NCBI RefSeq assembly: GCF_900637185.1
Contig: NZ_LR134352.1
Coordinates: 3,462,001 to 3,526,000 of the forward strand
DNA length: 64,000 nucleotides
Source: Nocardia asteroides
Lineage (GTDB): Bacteria; Actinomycetota; Actinomycetes; Mycobacteriales; Mycobacteriaceae
Reading direction: 5' to 3'
Below are positions 9,155-16,994 of the stretch, in pieces (the first letter of the stretch is position 1; the number at the start of each line of letters is the position of its first letter). The position numbers and the translations under genes were made by a program. The notes beneath the pieces are model-generated. The model had not been told where the DNA came from, searched no databases, and saw only the letters and a list, made by a program, of their open reading frames with translations.

Positions 9155-10402
9155 ATGTCCCCCTGGATGTCTTGCCGTAGCCTCACCTCGGCTGTCCTCG
9201 CCACCGCCCTGTGCGCGACGTTCGCCGTCGAGATGGGCGACACCGCGTCCGCCGCCGGTCTGCAGCAGATCATGCTGGTCGGCAACAACTGGGAAGGTAC
9301 CGCCGCCGTCATCCGGTCCACCGGCGACTTCGCCGAGCTCGGCCGGATCGACCTGGTTCCCGACAAGGAAGAGCGCCTGCGCGAGATCTACCGCGATCCG
9401 CTGCGCCTGGGCTTCTTCCTCGGCATCCGGATCACCGTCGGTGAGGGCCGCGACCAATACGTCGACGACATGTACACCACGTCCGACGGCGCCGAGATCG
9501 TTGTCTCCCGGCCGAGTTTCGCCGATGTCGCCGCGATCGACACCGCGACCGGGGCGCTGAAGTGGCGATTCCCGGTCTCGGGCAACCGCGCCGACCATAT
9601 GGCGGTGTCCCCGGACGGTACGCGCGTCGCGGTCTCGGCGTCCACGAGCAACACCGTGCACGTGCTGGACATCGAAACCGGCACGGAGTTGGGCAGATTC
9701 GGTACAGGCGACAAGCCGCACGAGAACGTCTTCACCGCGAACGGCCAGATCTGGAACATGGCCATCGGTGAGGTGAACACCCCGCTGGACAGCCCGGAAC
9801 TCGACGCCACCAAGGGCGACCGCAAGATCACCGTCGTCGACGCCCGGACCTACCGGCCGATCAAGGTCATCGACATGCGGGAGCGGCTGGACGCGTTCGG
9901 CCGCCGCGACCTGTCCGACGCGGTTCGTCCGGTGGCCTTCAGTCCCGACGAGTCCATGCTGTACTTCCAGGTGTCGTTCTTCAACGGCTTTCTCGAATAC
10001 GACATCGAGTCCGACCGCATCACCCGGCTGAAGGAACTGCCGAAGAATCCCGAAACGAGTTCGGACCGGCTGACTTTCGTCAACGACTCCCGCCACCACG
10101 GCATGGCGATGCAGCCGTCCGGGGACAAGCTGTGCATCGCCGGAACCATGGACGAGTACGCCACCGTGGTCGACGTCGACACCCTGCGGGAGGGCCCGCT
10201 GGTGCCCGCGGCCAAGCCCTACTGGGCGACGGTGAGCGGCGACGGCAAGGCCTGCGTCATCTCCGAGAGCAATGCCGACGTGGTGACGGCCATCGATTTC
10301 GCGACCGGGCAGAAGATCACCTCGACGCCGGTCGGCGACCATCCGCAGCGTATCCGCGTGGGCGTGCTCCCCGCGACCTGGCAGCCGCCCGCAGCGGGGT
10401 GA
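9155..10402 (+). CDS. Secreted YncE-like beta-propeller protein
   Basis: The 415-residue product has a Sec-type signal peptide (residues 1-34, ending at TASAA) and then repeated propeller blades with characteristic phrases such as DHMAVSPDGTRVAVSAS, NTVHVLDIETGTELGRFGTG and PVAFSPDESMLYFQ. The blade pattern resembles YncE/PQQ-like seven-bladed propellers. No catalytic residues can be assigned; a binding or scaffold role outside the membrane is likely. An AAAGGAATCCC ribosome site precedes the ATG. The gene is divergent from the monooxygenase operon and is followed by a strong hairpin at 10425-10458. Confidence 0.8.
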   Translation: MSPWMSCRSLTSAVLATALCATFAVEMGDTASAAGLQQIMLVGNNWEGTAAVIRSTGDFAELGRIDLVPDKEERLREIYRDPLRLGFFLGIRITVGEGRDQYVDDMYTTSDGAEIVVSRPSFADVAAIDTATGALKWRFPVSGNRADHMAVSPDGTRVAVSASTSNTVHVLDIETGTELGRFGTGDKPHENVFTANGQIWNMAIGEVNTPLDSPELDATKGDRKITVVDARTYRPIKVIDMRERLDAFGRRDLSDAVRPVAFSPDESMLYFQVSFFNGFLEYDIESDRITRLKELPKNPETSSDRLTFVNDSRHHGMAMQPSGDKLCIAGTMDEYATVVDVDTLREGPLVPAAKPYWATVSGDGKACVISESNADVVTAIDFATGQKITSTPVGDHPQRIRVGVLPATWQPPAAG

Positions 10403-10424
10403 ATCCGCCGACCGGGTCGGGAAG

Positions 10425-10458
10425 TCCCTTCGCCCGGCGATGCCACCGGGCAAAGGGA
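10425..10458 (+). terminator. Hairpin after the beta-propeller gene
   Basis: Left arm TCCCTT-C-GCCCGG (10425-10437) pairs with right arm CCGGGC-A-AAGGGA (10446-10458) around an 8-base loop. No clear T tract follows, as is usual for high-GC actinobacterial terminators. It separates convergent genes. Confidence 0.6.
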
Positions 10459-10471
10459 TCTGGGTGGAAAA

Positions 10472-10678
10472 TCAGCGGCGGGGCTGTGGCGCCAGGTGGT
10501 AGGAGCGCAGCGCCCAGCGCGCGTGCCGGCGCAACGGCGCGTCGACCTGGCTGCCCCGGGAGTTCAGGATGCGGCACACCCGGGTACGGAACTCCGCGGG
10601 GGAGATGCCGAACCGGACCAGGAGTTCCTCGCTCGGCGGTCCGCCGAACGGCTCCCACACCAGCGCCAGATCGATCAT
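10472..10678 (-). CDS. Small hypothetical protein
   Basis: A 68-residue basic protein (MIDLALVWEPFGGPPSEE at the start; LRRHARWALRSYHLAP near the end). The spacing of a helix, a turn and a second helix (FGISPAEFRTRVCRIL) is reminiscent of the short DNA-binding-like DUF3263 proteins of actinobacteria, but the match is too weak to assign. The ATG at 10678 was chosen over one seven codons earlier because the conserved-looking part starts there. Codon third positions are strongly GC, supporting a real gene. Confidence 0.5.
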   Translation of the reverse strand: MIDLALVWEPFGGPPSEELLVRFGISPAEFRTRVCRILNSRGSQVDAPLRRHARWALRSYHLAPQPRR

Positions 10679-10789
10679 GCCCTGTTCCTCGGGAAGCACG
10701 GCGCCGTCCTATCGCGGGCGCGCCGGCACGGTTGTCGAACACCCGGAAGAAGCTGCCGCGTCCCCGGTGCGGGAGCCGATCCGTGGTCG

Positions 10790-11263
10790 TCAGCCGCCCG
10801 CTTCGATCTGTTCGCGCAGGATGTCGCCGTGGCCCGCGTGCCGGGCGAACTCGGCGGCCATGAACTGATAGATCCAGCGCAGGCTGACCACACCCATCCG
10901 CGGGTGCTCGCGCGTGGCGTCGAGGGGAATGCCCGCCGCGACGGATCGTGCTCGGGCACTGGCACGTTCGAATTCGGCGATCACCGCCGCCACGGTCTCG
11001 TCGTCGTCGACGTGGAAACCGCCGTGCGCCCACAGCGGCCCGTCGCACTCCTCGTCGGTGAGCCCGCCGAGGGTGCGCTGGAACCACATGCGCTCGGCGT
11101 ACGCGGCGTGTTTGATCAGGGTGATCGGGGTGGTCAGCGACGGCACGAGCCGTCGCCGGGCGTCGGTTTCGGACAGGCCGCGCACCGTGCCGATGAGGTC
11201 GGCGCGCGCCTGGTCGATCATGGTCTCGAGCAGTTCTCGCTCGGTGCCGGTCTGAGCAGTCAT
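10790..11263 (-). CDS. DinB family protein (DUF664 type)
   Basis: A 157-residue four-helix-bundle protein of the DinB/YfiT superfamily. The metal-ligand histidines of this fold are in place: one in the helix at TLIKHAAYAERMWF and two near the C terminus at EFARHAGHGD. Actinobacterial members include mycothiol-dependent transferases and isomerases, and many remain uncharacterised. The ATG at 11263 is preceded by GGAAGGAGC, which excludes a longer low-complexity extension. It stands alone, with a perfect 20-base palindrome about 100 bases upstream at 11361-11380. Confidence 0.83.
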   Translation of the reverse strand: MTAQTGTERELLETMIDQARADLIGTVRGLSETDARRRLVPSLTTPITLIKHAAYAERMWFQRTLGGLTDEECDGPLWAHGGFHVDDDETVAAVIAEFERASARARSVAAGIPLDATREHPRMGVVSLRWIYQFMAAEFARHAGHGDILREQIEAGG

Positions 11264-11360
11264 CGGAGTCGCTCCTTCCGCGGCCGCCCCGACCCACGCC
11301 GGACCGGCCGCTGTGCTGGGTCTGGTTCGGATCGGTTCGCCGTGTGGAACGGTCGCCGGG

Positions 11361-11380
11361 GATCGCGGACGTCCGCGATC
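11361..11380. promoter_or_regulatory. Perfect 20-base palindrome upstream of DinB gene
   Basis: GATCGCGGACGTCCGCGATC has no spacer, so it is better as a dimer-binding site than as a hairpin. It lies about 100 bases upstream of the DinB-family start and about 80 bases downstream of the lipoprotein stop. Confidence 0.4.
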
Positions 11381-11461
11381 GTCGAATCCTGAATGTCGGC
11401 CGCTGGAACAGTGCTGCCCGCGTGAGAAGCGGGCGCGGCGAGCCGATACCGAATCTACCAC

Positions 11462-12337
11462 TCACCGTCGTCCGGGGCGACGGCCTCGGCCGCTCACGCC
11501 GGTAGGACGCCTGCGGGTCAGCGGACCGGTACGCCTACGCGGATCGGACCCGGCGATTGCCGACGGCCGCGGCACCGGAGCCTGATCGGTGGGCGTGAAG
11601 CGTCGGTGCAGGAGCCAGCCGGATGCGGCGAACACGCTGACGACGATGGCCGACCAGGTCGCCCAATTCGTGAAGACCTGACCCGCCGTGTAGCCGAAGG
11701 TGCGATGCACCGGCAGCCGCAGCCCGAGATAGCTGCTGATGACATGCTCGTCCCCGAGCGGGATCTCGACATGCGCCGTCAGCAACAGCGCCGAGGCCGG
11801 ATGCTTCGGCCGGAGCTGCCACATCCAGCGCATGTCGACCTCGGTGCCGGTCGACGCGTCGACCGCGCCGTCCGGGGTGACCTCGGCGTCGGATTCGTTC
11901 ACCAGCAGCGTGACCCGGACCGCCGACCCTACGGCGAGGGTGCCCGCACTGGTCGGTGCGGTGCCTTCCAGCGCGTCCGCGACCTGGGTCTGTAGGGCGT
12001 TCCCACTGCCGAGGGTCAGTGCTATGTGCCGTGTTTCGTCCACATTCAGCGATGGTGGCGCGTGCCAGGTGGCGGCGACCTCGACGAATTCCCGGGTCCG
12101 GGCGTCGACCCGATCGAAACCGGTGAACGGATTTCCGGTTTCCCTGGGTTCGGTGCGTGGTCCGGGCAGCACACCCATCTCGCCACGGTCGCCTCGGGCC
12201 GGCGGCGTGGTGACTCGCGCGGACGCCGGCATCGACACTGAGAAGTCCGGATCCGGCGACTGCGCGACCGCGCACCCGGCGGTGACGGCCGCGATCGTCA
12301 CGATCGCGGCCGCCCACCGGGCTGCGCGGGTTCTCAT
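11462..12337 (-). CDS. Lipoprotein with C-terminal membrane helix, coupled to the giant cell-wall hydrolase
   Basis: The 291-residue product starts with a lipoprotein signal (hydrophobic residues 8-20, lipobox VTAGC with Cys22). A beta-rich extracytoplasmic domain follows, and a second hydrophobic helix (about residues 233-252, NWATWSAIVVSVFAASGWLL) sits before a basic, arginine-rich tail (RRRTGPLTRRRP). The protein would therefore be held at both ends, with its tail in the cytoplasm. I do not recognise a family. Its ATG overlaps the stop of the 1118-residue hydrolase gene by 4 bases (ATGA), so the two are translationally coupled and probably act together. Confidence 0.75.
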   Translation of the reverse strand: MRTRAARWAAAIVTIAAVTAGCAVAQSPDPDFSVSMPASARVTTPPARGDRGEMGVLPGPRTEPRETGNPFTGFDRVDARTREFVEVAATWHAPPSLNVDETRHIALTLGSGNALQTQVADALEGTAPTSAGTLAVGSAVRVTLLVNESDAEVTPDGAVDASTGTEVDMRWMWQLRPKHPASALLLTAHVEIPLGDEHVISSYLGLRLPVHRTFGYTAGQVFTNWATWSAIVVSVFAASGWLLHRRFTPTDQAPVPRPSAIAGSDPRRRTGPLTRRRPTGVSGRGRRPGRR

Positions 12338-15300
12338 GGCCTCGGGATCTCGAATTGCATGGCGCGGTAAGGCCATCCGGCGGCGGTGTTCCACTGCGAG
12401 ACCAGCAGGTGCAGGTTGTCGAGGGTGGAACCGGGAACGATGCTGGGTCCGTAGAGCTGGGCGATGCGGTCGTTGCCCTCGTCGCCCCAGGCCGAACCAC
12501 GCAGCGGGGTGGTCTTGCGGGCCAGGTAGAGATTGTCGGTGGGGGAGTCGAGCAGGCGCAGGTCGATGTCGTAGCCGCCGGTGGTGGAGGCGTCGAAATT
12601 CACCAGCACCCACTTGTTCTGGATCTTGCGCAGGCACAGCTCACCGAACTTCTCCGCGGAGGGTTCGCGTTCGAGGACCGGTGTCGGCGGATTGCCCCAG
12701 CCCCAACGGCCGTCGCGCCAGCCCCACCCTTCGTAGGCGCCCGGGTCGGTGATGCGGTCCTCGCGCACGCGGCGCAGGATGAGTCCCTTGTCGCGCTGGA
12801 ATCCGGTGGAGAACACATAGACCCAGCCGTCGTCGTCGCGTTCCCAGGTCCACAGTTGCGCGAAGCCGCCGTGCAGACCGGCGTCGAAGCGGGCACCGGT
12901 GGGCTGCCACGACTTCCCGTCGTCACCGGACCGCCAGATCTCGGTGCGCACGACGTTGCCCAGGCCCTGGTTGATCATCACGTGCAGGAAGATGTCGGGC
13001 CCGATGGTGATCACGTCGGAGGGCAGCACGGTCCGGCCGTCGGTGTGCTCGTAGGGCCACAGCTGCCGGGCATAGTTCGAATCCGCGCCTGCGGCCTCGT
13101 GCCAGACGATGCCGTCGTCGAGGCGGGTGGTGTCGGAGTACAGGGCGACCGGTGCGCGCCAGTCGTCGCCGCCGACCATCGGGTCGCGGAAGGTGTCGCC
13201 GAAGACGGCCAGGATCCGGCCCGACGGCGTGCGGGTCATCACGCCCAGATCGGTGGCGGCCATACCGAAACGGTCGGTGTGGCCGGGCCCGGTGGCGTCG
13301 GTGACCTTGCGCGCGCTCGGAGCGAACCGGCGCGGGGCGTCGAGTCGCCAGCCGTCCTTGACCACGCCGTACCACTCGCCCGCGAAGACGTGACCACTCA
13401 CCGGCCAGCCCTTGGCCTGCTGCATCGCGATCGCCGCGTCGCGGGTGGCGTCGTCGTAGACAGCGGTCGGCGGGATACCGAGGAGGGTCTGCCAGCGGCG
13501 CAGCCCGTCGATCGAGGCCTGCGGTTCGTTGCCGAACCGGTTCGACCACGACTCGGCCGGTCCCGACAGCGGACCCCAGTAGTGCCCGCTCGGCAGCGGG
13601 AACCGGTCCGGATCCACCGGCAGCGCCGCGTACTGCTTCGCCGCGGCGAGGACGACGTCGTAGGGGAAAGAGTCGGGCACATCCCAGTGCGTGCCGTCCT
13701 TGAAACCCTTCAGCCGCACCGACCCGAAGGTGTAGTTGTTGTGACTGGACACCCCGTGCCGGTCGTCGCCGACGCCGGCGATGTCGACCCGCTCGATCGG
13801 GATGCCGTGCTCGGTGGACACGGTGGCGACGGTGAAGGCCACCATGTCGAGCATCTTGTCGTGCTCGAGCCACCCCTGCCGCGTTTTCGGATTCGTCTCC
13901 CGGTTGGGGTTCTCCCCGGTCCACCGCGGAATCGCGCCGGAGGTGCCGACCATGGCGATGTGCACCGAGTCGTGGTTGCCGTCGTCCACGCCGCGTACCG
14001 GCACACCCCAGGCGGCGTTCTTGGTGGTGACCGTCTGGATGATGTGGTTGTCGTCGACGATGTAGTGATACGACCCGTCCCGCCGGACGGCCTGCCCGTC
14101 GGCAACGTTCTCGGCGCGGCCGATCCAGTCCTGATTCTCGGTGGTGTGCAGGTAGATCCGCTTGTACGGGCCGTGGCCCGCACGCGAGCCGGGACCGGGA
14201 TGCCAGGCGATCTCGTAGCCCTCCGGTTCCCGCACCGAGATCCGGTCGGGCACGACGGGTTCGGGCTCCGGGACCACCGGTTCCGCGGCGAACTGCCACT
14301 GCCCGAAGTCGGCGGTCAGGGTGTCGTTGACATCGACATTGATCCCCGCGACCGTCACATGATCACGCGGGTGGATGAGGCGCTGGAACAGGCAGGCGTG
14401 CTCGGAGACCGTACCCAGTGGGCGGCCGTTGAGCCACGTGTTCGGTTGCCACAGAAAGCGTTTGCCGCTGCCGTCGCGGCAGGTGCCCACGACGTCGTCC
14501 TGCACCGCCCACTCGCACGCGAGGAACTTGCAGTAGGCGCCCACCCGCTGTTTGCCCAGCACCGACGCGGCGCCTCGCAGGTAGTGGCTGGCCATGCTGT
14601 TCCATTCCGCCAGCGACAGATCGTCGTCGATGGAGAAGAAGATCGGCGCCCCCGCCGGTCCACCGCAGTGCCGGTGCCAGTCGTCGGCGGCCCTGGCGTC
14701 GGCGACGCCGCCGTCGAAGCCGCGACGCCAGTCGGCGGTGGCGTTCTTTCCCTTCTGCCAGTTGCTGACCAGCGGCATGTCCAGCTCGAGATAGCCGGCG
14801 GCTTCCTCGGGCAGCAGCTTCTTGTTGATCAGGCCGCGCTCGGGGGAGTCCACCAGGTAGCGCACCGCGCCGTGATAGCCGTCGGCGCGGACCGCCCTGG
14901 CTCCGGGACGCGCGGCGGCGTGGTCGACCAGGTGCAGCGTCCGCGGGCGCGCTCCGGTGGTGGTGCCCGCCGTGTCGCCGGTGAGGCCGGCCTGCCAGGT
15001 CGCCGGACCGATCAGCCCGTCCGGGACGAAACCGTGCGCGAACTGCACCGCGCGCGCCGCGTCGGCGGTCGCGTCGTCGTAGACGCCGGTCTCGGCCACC
15101 CGCTGGGCGCGCTGCCAGCGCTTCAATCCCGCGATCCATTCGGGCCGTTCGCTGCCGTGCAGTCCCGAGATCGAGGAGGCCGGCCCCTCCAGCGGGCCGA
15201 AGTAGAACCCGCGCGGCAGCGGGAACGCGTCGTCGCCGGTCTCGGTGCCGGTGTCGACCTGGGCGCCGGGATCGACGGCGCCCGCGAGGAATCCCTGCGG

Positions 15301-15690
15301 ATTGCGCGCCTGCCCGCCGACGCGTCCAGGCGGGCCCCACACCTCGAAATGCAGGTGCGGGCCGGTGGATTCGCCTTCGGACCCCACGCTCGCGATCTGT
15401 TCGCCCGCCCGGACCCGGTCACCGTGCTTAACCAGGATGCTCGCGTGCCGCATGTGCCCGAAGATGAGGTCGACGCCGTGCCCGTCCTGGGCATCGAGCC
15501 ACACCCAGTTACCGAATCCGCTCACCGCGCCCGGCGGCCGGTCCGCGCCCTCGACGACGACGGCGTCGACCGGCGCGAGGATCGGTGTACCGATCGGCGC
15601 GGCGATATCGATACCCTCGTGATCGGGACGATCAGGGGTCCGGAAACCCGACGAAACCGGGAATGAGCTGTGCACCGGCCGGATGGTCAT
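12334..15690 (-). CDS. Giant multidomain peptidoglycan hydrolase-like protein (M23 / DUF1906 / amidase / DUF4185)
   Basis: An 1118-residue protein with an AGGAGG site 7 bases before its ATG. Domains in order: M23 peptidase (about 5-140; HEGID at 24-28, HLHF at 112-115); a lysin-like repeat (about 156-235, FPLPRGFYFGPLEGP then a peptidoglycan-binding-like helix set); DUF1906 glycoside-hydrolase-like domain (about 253-465, as in Rv2525c); amidase_2-like domain (about 505-685; His515, His668 and Asp670 fit zinc ligands); a second lysin-like repeat (about 697-775, FPLPSGHYWGPLSGP); and DUF4185 (about 790-1116). There is no signal peptide. Domain calls rest on motifs; combined activity against stem peptides, glycans and the amide bond is inferred. 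Confidence 0.87.
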   Translation of the reverse strand: MTIRPVHSSFPVSSGFRTPDRPDHEGIDIAAPIGTPILAPVDAVVVEGADRPPGAVSGFGNWVWLDAQDGHGVDLIFGHMRHASILVKHGDRVRAGEQIASVGSEGESTGPHLHFEVWGPPGRVGGQARNPQGFLAGAVDPGAQVDTGTETGDDAFPLPRGFYFGPLEGPASSISGLHGSERPEWIAGLKRWQRAQRVAETGVYDDATADAARAVQFAHGFVPDGLIGPATWQAGLTGDTAGTTTGARPRTLHLVDHAAARPGARAVRADGYHGAVRYLVDSPERGLINKKLLPEEAAGYLELDMPLVSNWQKGKNATADWRRGFDGGVADARAADDWHRHCGGPAGAPIFFSIDDDLSLAEWNSMASHYLRGAASVLGKQRVGAYCKFLACEWAVQDDVVGTCRDGSGKRFLWQPNTWLNGRPLGTVSEHACLFQRLIHPRDHVTVAGINVDVNDTLTADFGQWQFAAEPVVPEPEPVVPDRISVREPEGYEIAWHPGPGSRAGHGPYKRIYLHTTENQDWIGRAENVADGQAVRRDGSYHYIVDDNHIIQTVTTKNAAWGVPVRGVDDGNHDSVHIAMVGTSGAIPRWTGENPNRETNPKTRQGWLEHDKMLDMVAFTVATVSTEHGIPIERVDIAGVGDDRHGVSSHNNYTFGSVRLKGFKDGTHWDVPDSFPYDVVLAAAKQYAALPVDPDRFPLPSGHYWGPLSGPAESWSNRFGNEPQASIDGLRRWQTLLGIPPTAVYDDATRDAAIAMQQAKGWPVSGHVFAGEWYGVVKDGWRLDAPRRFAPSARKVTDATGPGHTDRFGMAATDLGVMTRTPSGRILAVFGDTFRDPMVGGDDWRAPVALYSDTTRLDDGIVWHEAAGADSNYARQLWPYEHTDGRTVLPSDVITIGPDIFLHVMINQGLGNVVRTEIWRSGDDGKSWQPTGARFDAGLHGGFAQLWTWERDDDGWVYVFSTGFQRDKGLILRRVREDRITDPGAYEGWGWRDGRWGWGNPPTPVLEREPSAEKFGELCLRKIQNKWVLVNFDASTTGGYDIDLRLLDSPTDNLYLARKTTPLRGSAWGDEGNDRIAQLYGPSIVPGSTLDNLHLLVSQWNTAAGWPYRAMQFEIPRP

Positions 15691-15861
15691 GGCGAGGCCT
15701 CCTCGCTTGTGCCCGCTGGAGGTTCGAGTCGTCGACGGCAGACGGGCTGATGGCGTTCGAGTCCCTCGATCGTCGGCGCCCCGCACCCACGGGCACATGC
15801 GTACTCGACTACTCGACTTCCACCGTGCCAGGCCGCCCGGGCAACCCCGCGGCTACGCGCG

Positions 15862-16134
15862 TTATCCGTGCGTGGCGAGGTAGACGAGCAGCGTCGACCC
15901 GAGCGCGAAAGCCCCGAGCACCCCGCCCACCACGGTGTCCATCCGGTTCGTGGCGACACCCCGCTCGATCCGGTCCCACCCCACGAAGGCCGTCGCCACC
16001 GACGCGACCGCCGCGGGCGCCGCGACCAGCTCCCCGAACCCGGGCACGAAGGAGAACGCGCACGCCACGATCCCGAGTACCAGCGCCGCGAGTCCCGCGC
16101 CGTTGCGCGGTGGCGGAGCCTCGGGTGCGGGCAT
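15862..16134 (-). CDS. DUF4190-like small membrane protein
   Basis: A 90-residue protein with a proline-rich N terminus (PAPEAPPPRNG) and two hydrophobic helices (about 13-40 and 66-87) joined by a loop containing RIERG and TNRMD. This layout, with LAALVLGIVACAFSFVPGFGE and a second glycine-rich helix, is that of DUF4190 proteins, whose role is unknown. Starts at 16134 or further upstream at 16209 are both possible; the shorter one begins directly before the typical P-rich leader. Confidence 0.65.
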   Translation of the reverse strand: MPAPEAPPPRNGAGLAALVLGIVACAFSFVPGFGELVAAPAAVASVATAFVGWDRIERGVATNRMDTVVGGVLGAFALGSTLLVYLATHG

Positions 16135-16293
16135 CTCCCGAGCGTAGCCGACTCCGCGCGGTCGCCCGGGCAGCGAGAACCATGTCACCGGGCCCGGATG
16201 CTCGTCCATGGCACCGAAAATCATTGGCGTATCGCAAGAATCCCCGTTTACCGTGAAATCACCCGCGGATCAGCTCAGGGGAGGAGCGAGACG

Positions 16294-16425
16294 ATGTGGA
16301 GCTGGGGAGAACAGGTAGCGGAGCACGCGGCGGCGGCCGCGTGGACGACATGGCCGGTCGCGGTGGCGCCGACCGTGCTGGATCCACCCGGATGGGGCGA
16401 CGAGCAGCCGGAACCGGTCGAGTAA
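16294..16425 (+). CDS. Possible 43-residue microprotein
   Basis: A short frame with a good ribosome site (GGGGAGGAGCGAGACG before ATG). The peptide is rich in Trp and Ala (MWSWGEQVAEHAAAAAWTTW) and ends in an acidic tail (DEQPEPVE). It has no recognised family and no transmembrane helix long enough to be certain. It stands between the DUF4190-like gene and the MarR gene. The ribosome site and the codon usage argue for translation; nothing else does. Confidence 0.4.
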   Translation: MWSWGEQVAEHAAAAAWTTWPVAVAPTVLDPPGWGDEQPEPVE

Positions 16426-16449
16426 GGGATGGGCCGGCGATCGCCGGGG

Positions 16450-16881
16450 TTACTCGGAGCGGGTGAGAAAGACTCGCTCCAGCAACTCTTTCAGGCGATC
16501 CCGGTCCGCCTCGTCGAGGCGGTTCAAGCCGTCGTGGGTGATGTGCATCTTCGCGCGGATCGCGTCGGTGACACGTTCGCCCTCGGGGGTGATGACCAGG
16601 TGCGTGACGCGCCGGTCGGAGGCGCTGGCCTCGCGGCGGACCAGGCCGCGCTTCTCCAGCCGGTTGACGATGCCGGTGACATTGGACGCGTCGCAGGCCA
16701 GGTAGTCGGCCATCGTGCGCATCGCGATCGGACCGCGGCGCAGCACCGTCAGGGTCTTGCCCTGGCTGGCGGTGAGGTTCTCGCTCGCCGCCGCGACGGT
16801 GAAGTCCCGGTAGTACACGCCCAGCGACACCGACAGCAGCTCCATGAGCTGGGCCGGATCGTCGTGCTGAGCTGCTGCCAT
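16450..16881 (-). CDS. MarR family transcriptional regulator
   Basis: The 143-residue product is a winged helix regulator: recognition helix region CDASNVTGIVNRLEKRGLVRRE at about 64-85 and the wing ASASDRRVTHLVITPEG. MarR proteins act as dimers that usually repress a neighbouring gene until a small phenolic or electrophilic ligand binds. It is divergent from the Old Yellow Enzyme gene, and the 113-base gap contains two copies of the same 15-base sequence ACTTGA-N3-TCTCAA, so it very likely controls both itself and that enzyme. Confidence 0.9.
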   Translation of the reverse strand: MAAAQHDDPAQLMELLSVSLGVYYRDFTVAAASENLTASQGKTLTVLRRGPIAMRTMADYLACDASNVTGIVNRLEKRGLVRREASASDRRVTHLVITPEGERVTDAIRAKMHITHDGLNRLDEADRDRLKELLERVFLTRSE

Positions 16882-16902
16882 GGGAACACCCTAGCCGCAG
16901 AA

Positions 16903-16917
16903 ACTTGACTATCTCAA
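16903..16917. promoter_or_regulatory. MarR-type operator, copy 1
   Basis: ACTTGACTATCTCAA contains the dyad TTGA-N5-TCAA. It shares 12 of 15 bases with copy 2 (flanks ACTTGA and TCTCAA identical), and also carries a possible -35 (TTGACT) for the enzyme gene. Confidence 0.6.
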
Positions 16918-16943
16918 ATATCTCCCTCTAGCGTGGCGGCAAT

Positions 16944-16958
16944 ACTTGAAGTTCTCAA
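16944..16958. promoter_or_regulatory. MarR-type operator, copy 2
   Basis: ACTTGAAGTTCTCAA repeats the ACTTGA-N3-TCTCAA pattern 41 bases from copy 1, close to four helical turns, so two dimers would lie on the same DNA face. Confidence 0.6.
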
Positions 16959-16994
16959 CCATCGACATGGGCAAGTAACCATGAGGAGTTCTCA

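Noticed and set aside
12355..15666. Open reading frame of about 1100 codons on the plus strand through the giant hydrolase gene
   Set aside because: It is the antisense of a gene with clear domains; its protein is low-complexity, without motifs, as expected from high-GC codon bias.
12334..15690. A prophage around the giant gene
   Set aside because: No integrase, capsid, terminase or tail gene is nearby, only a phage-lysin-like linker within one protein.
15700..15790. Two GTTCGAGTC motifs like tRNA T-loops
   Set aside because: The five bases on either side do not pair as a T stem and no acceptor, D or anticodon arms can be formed.
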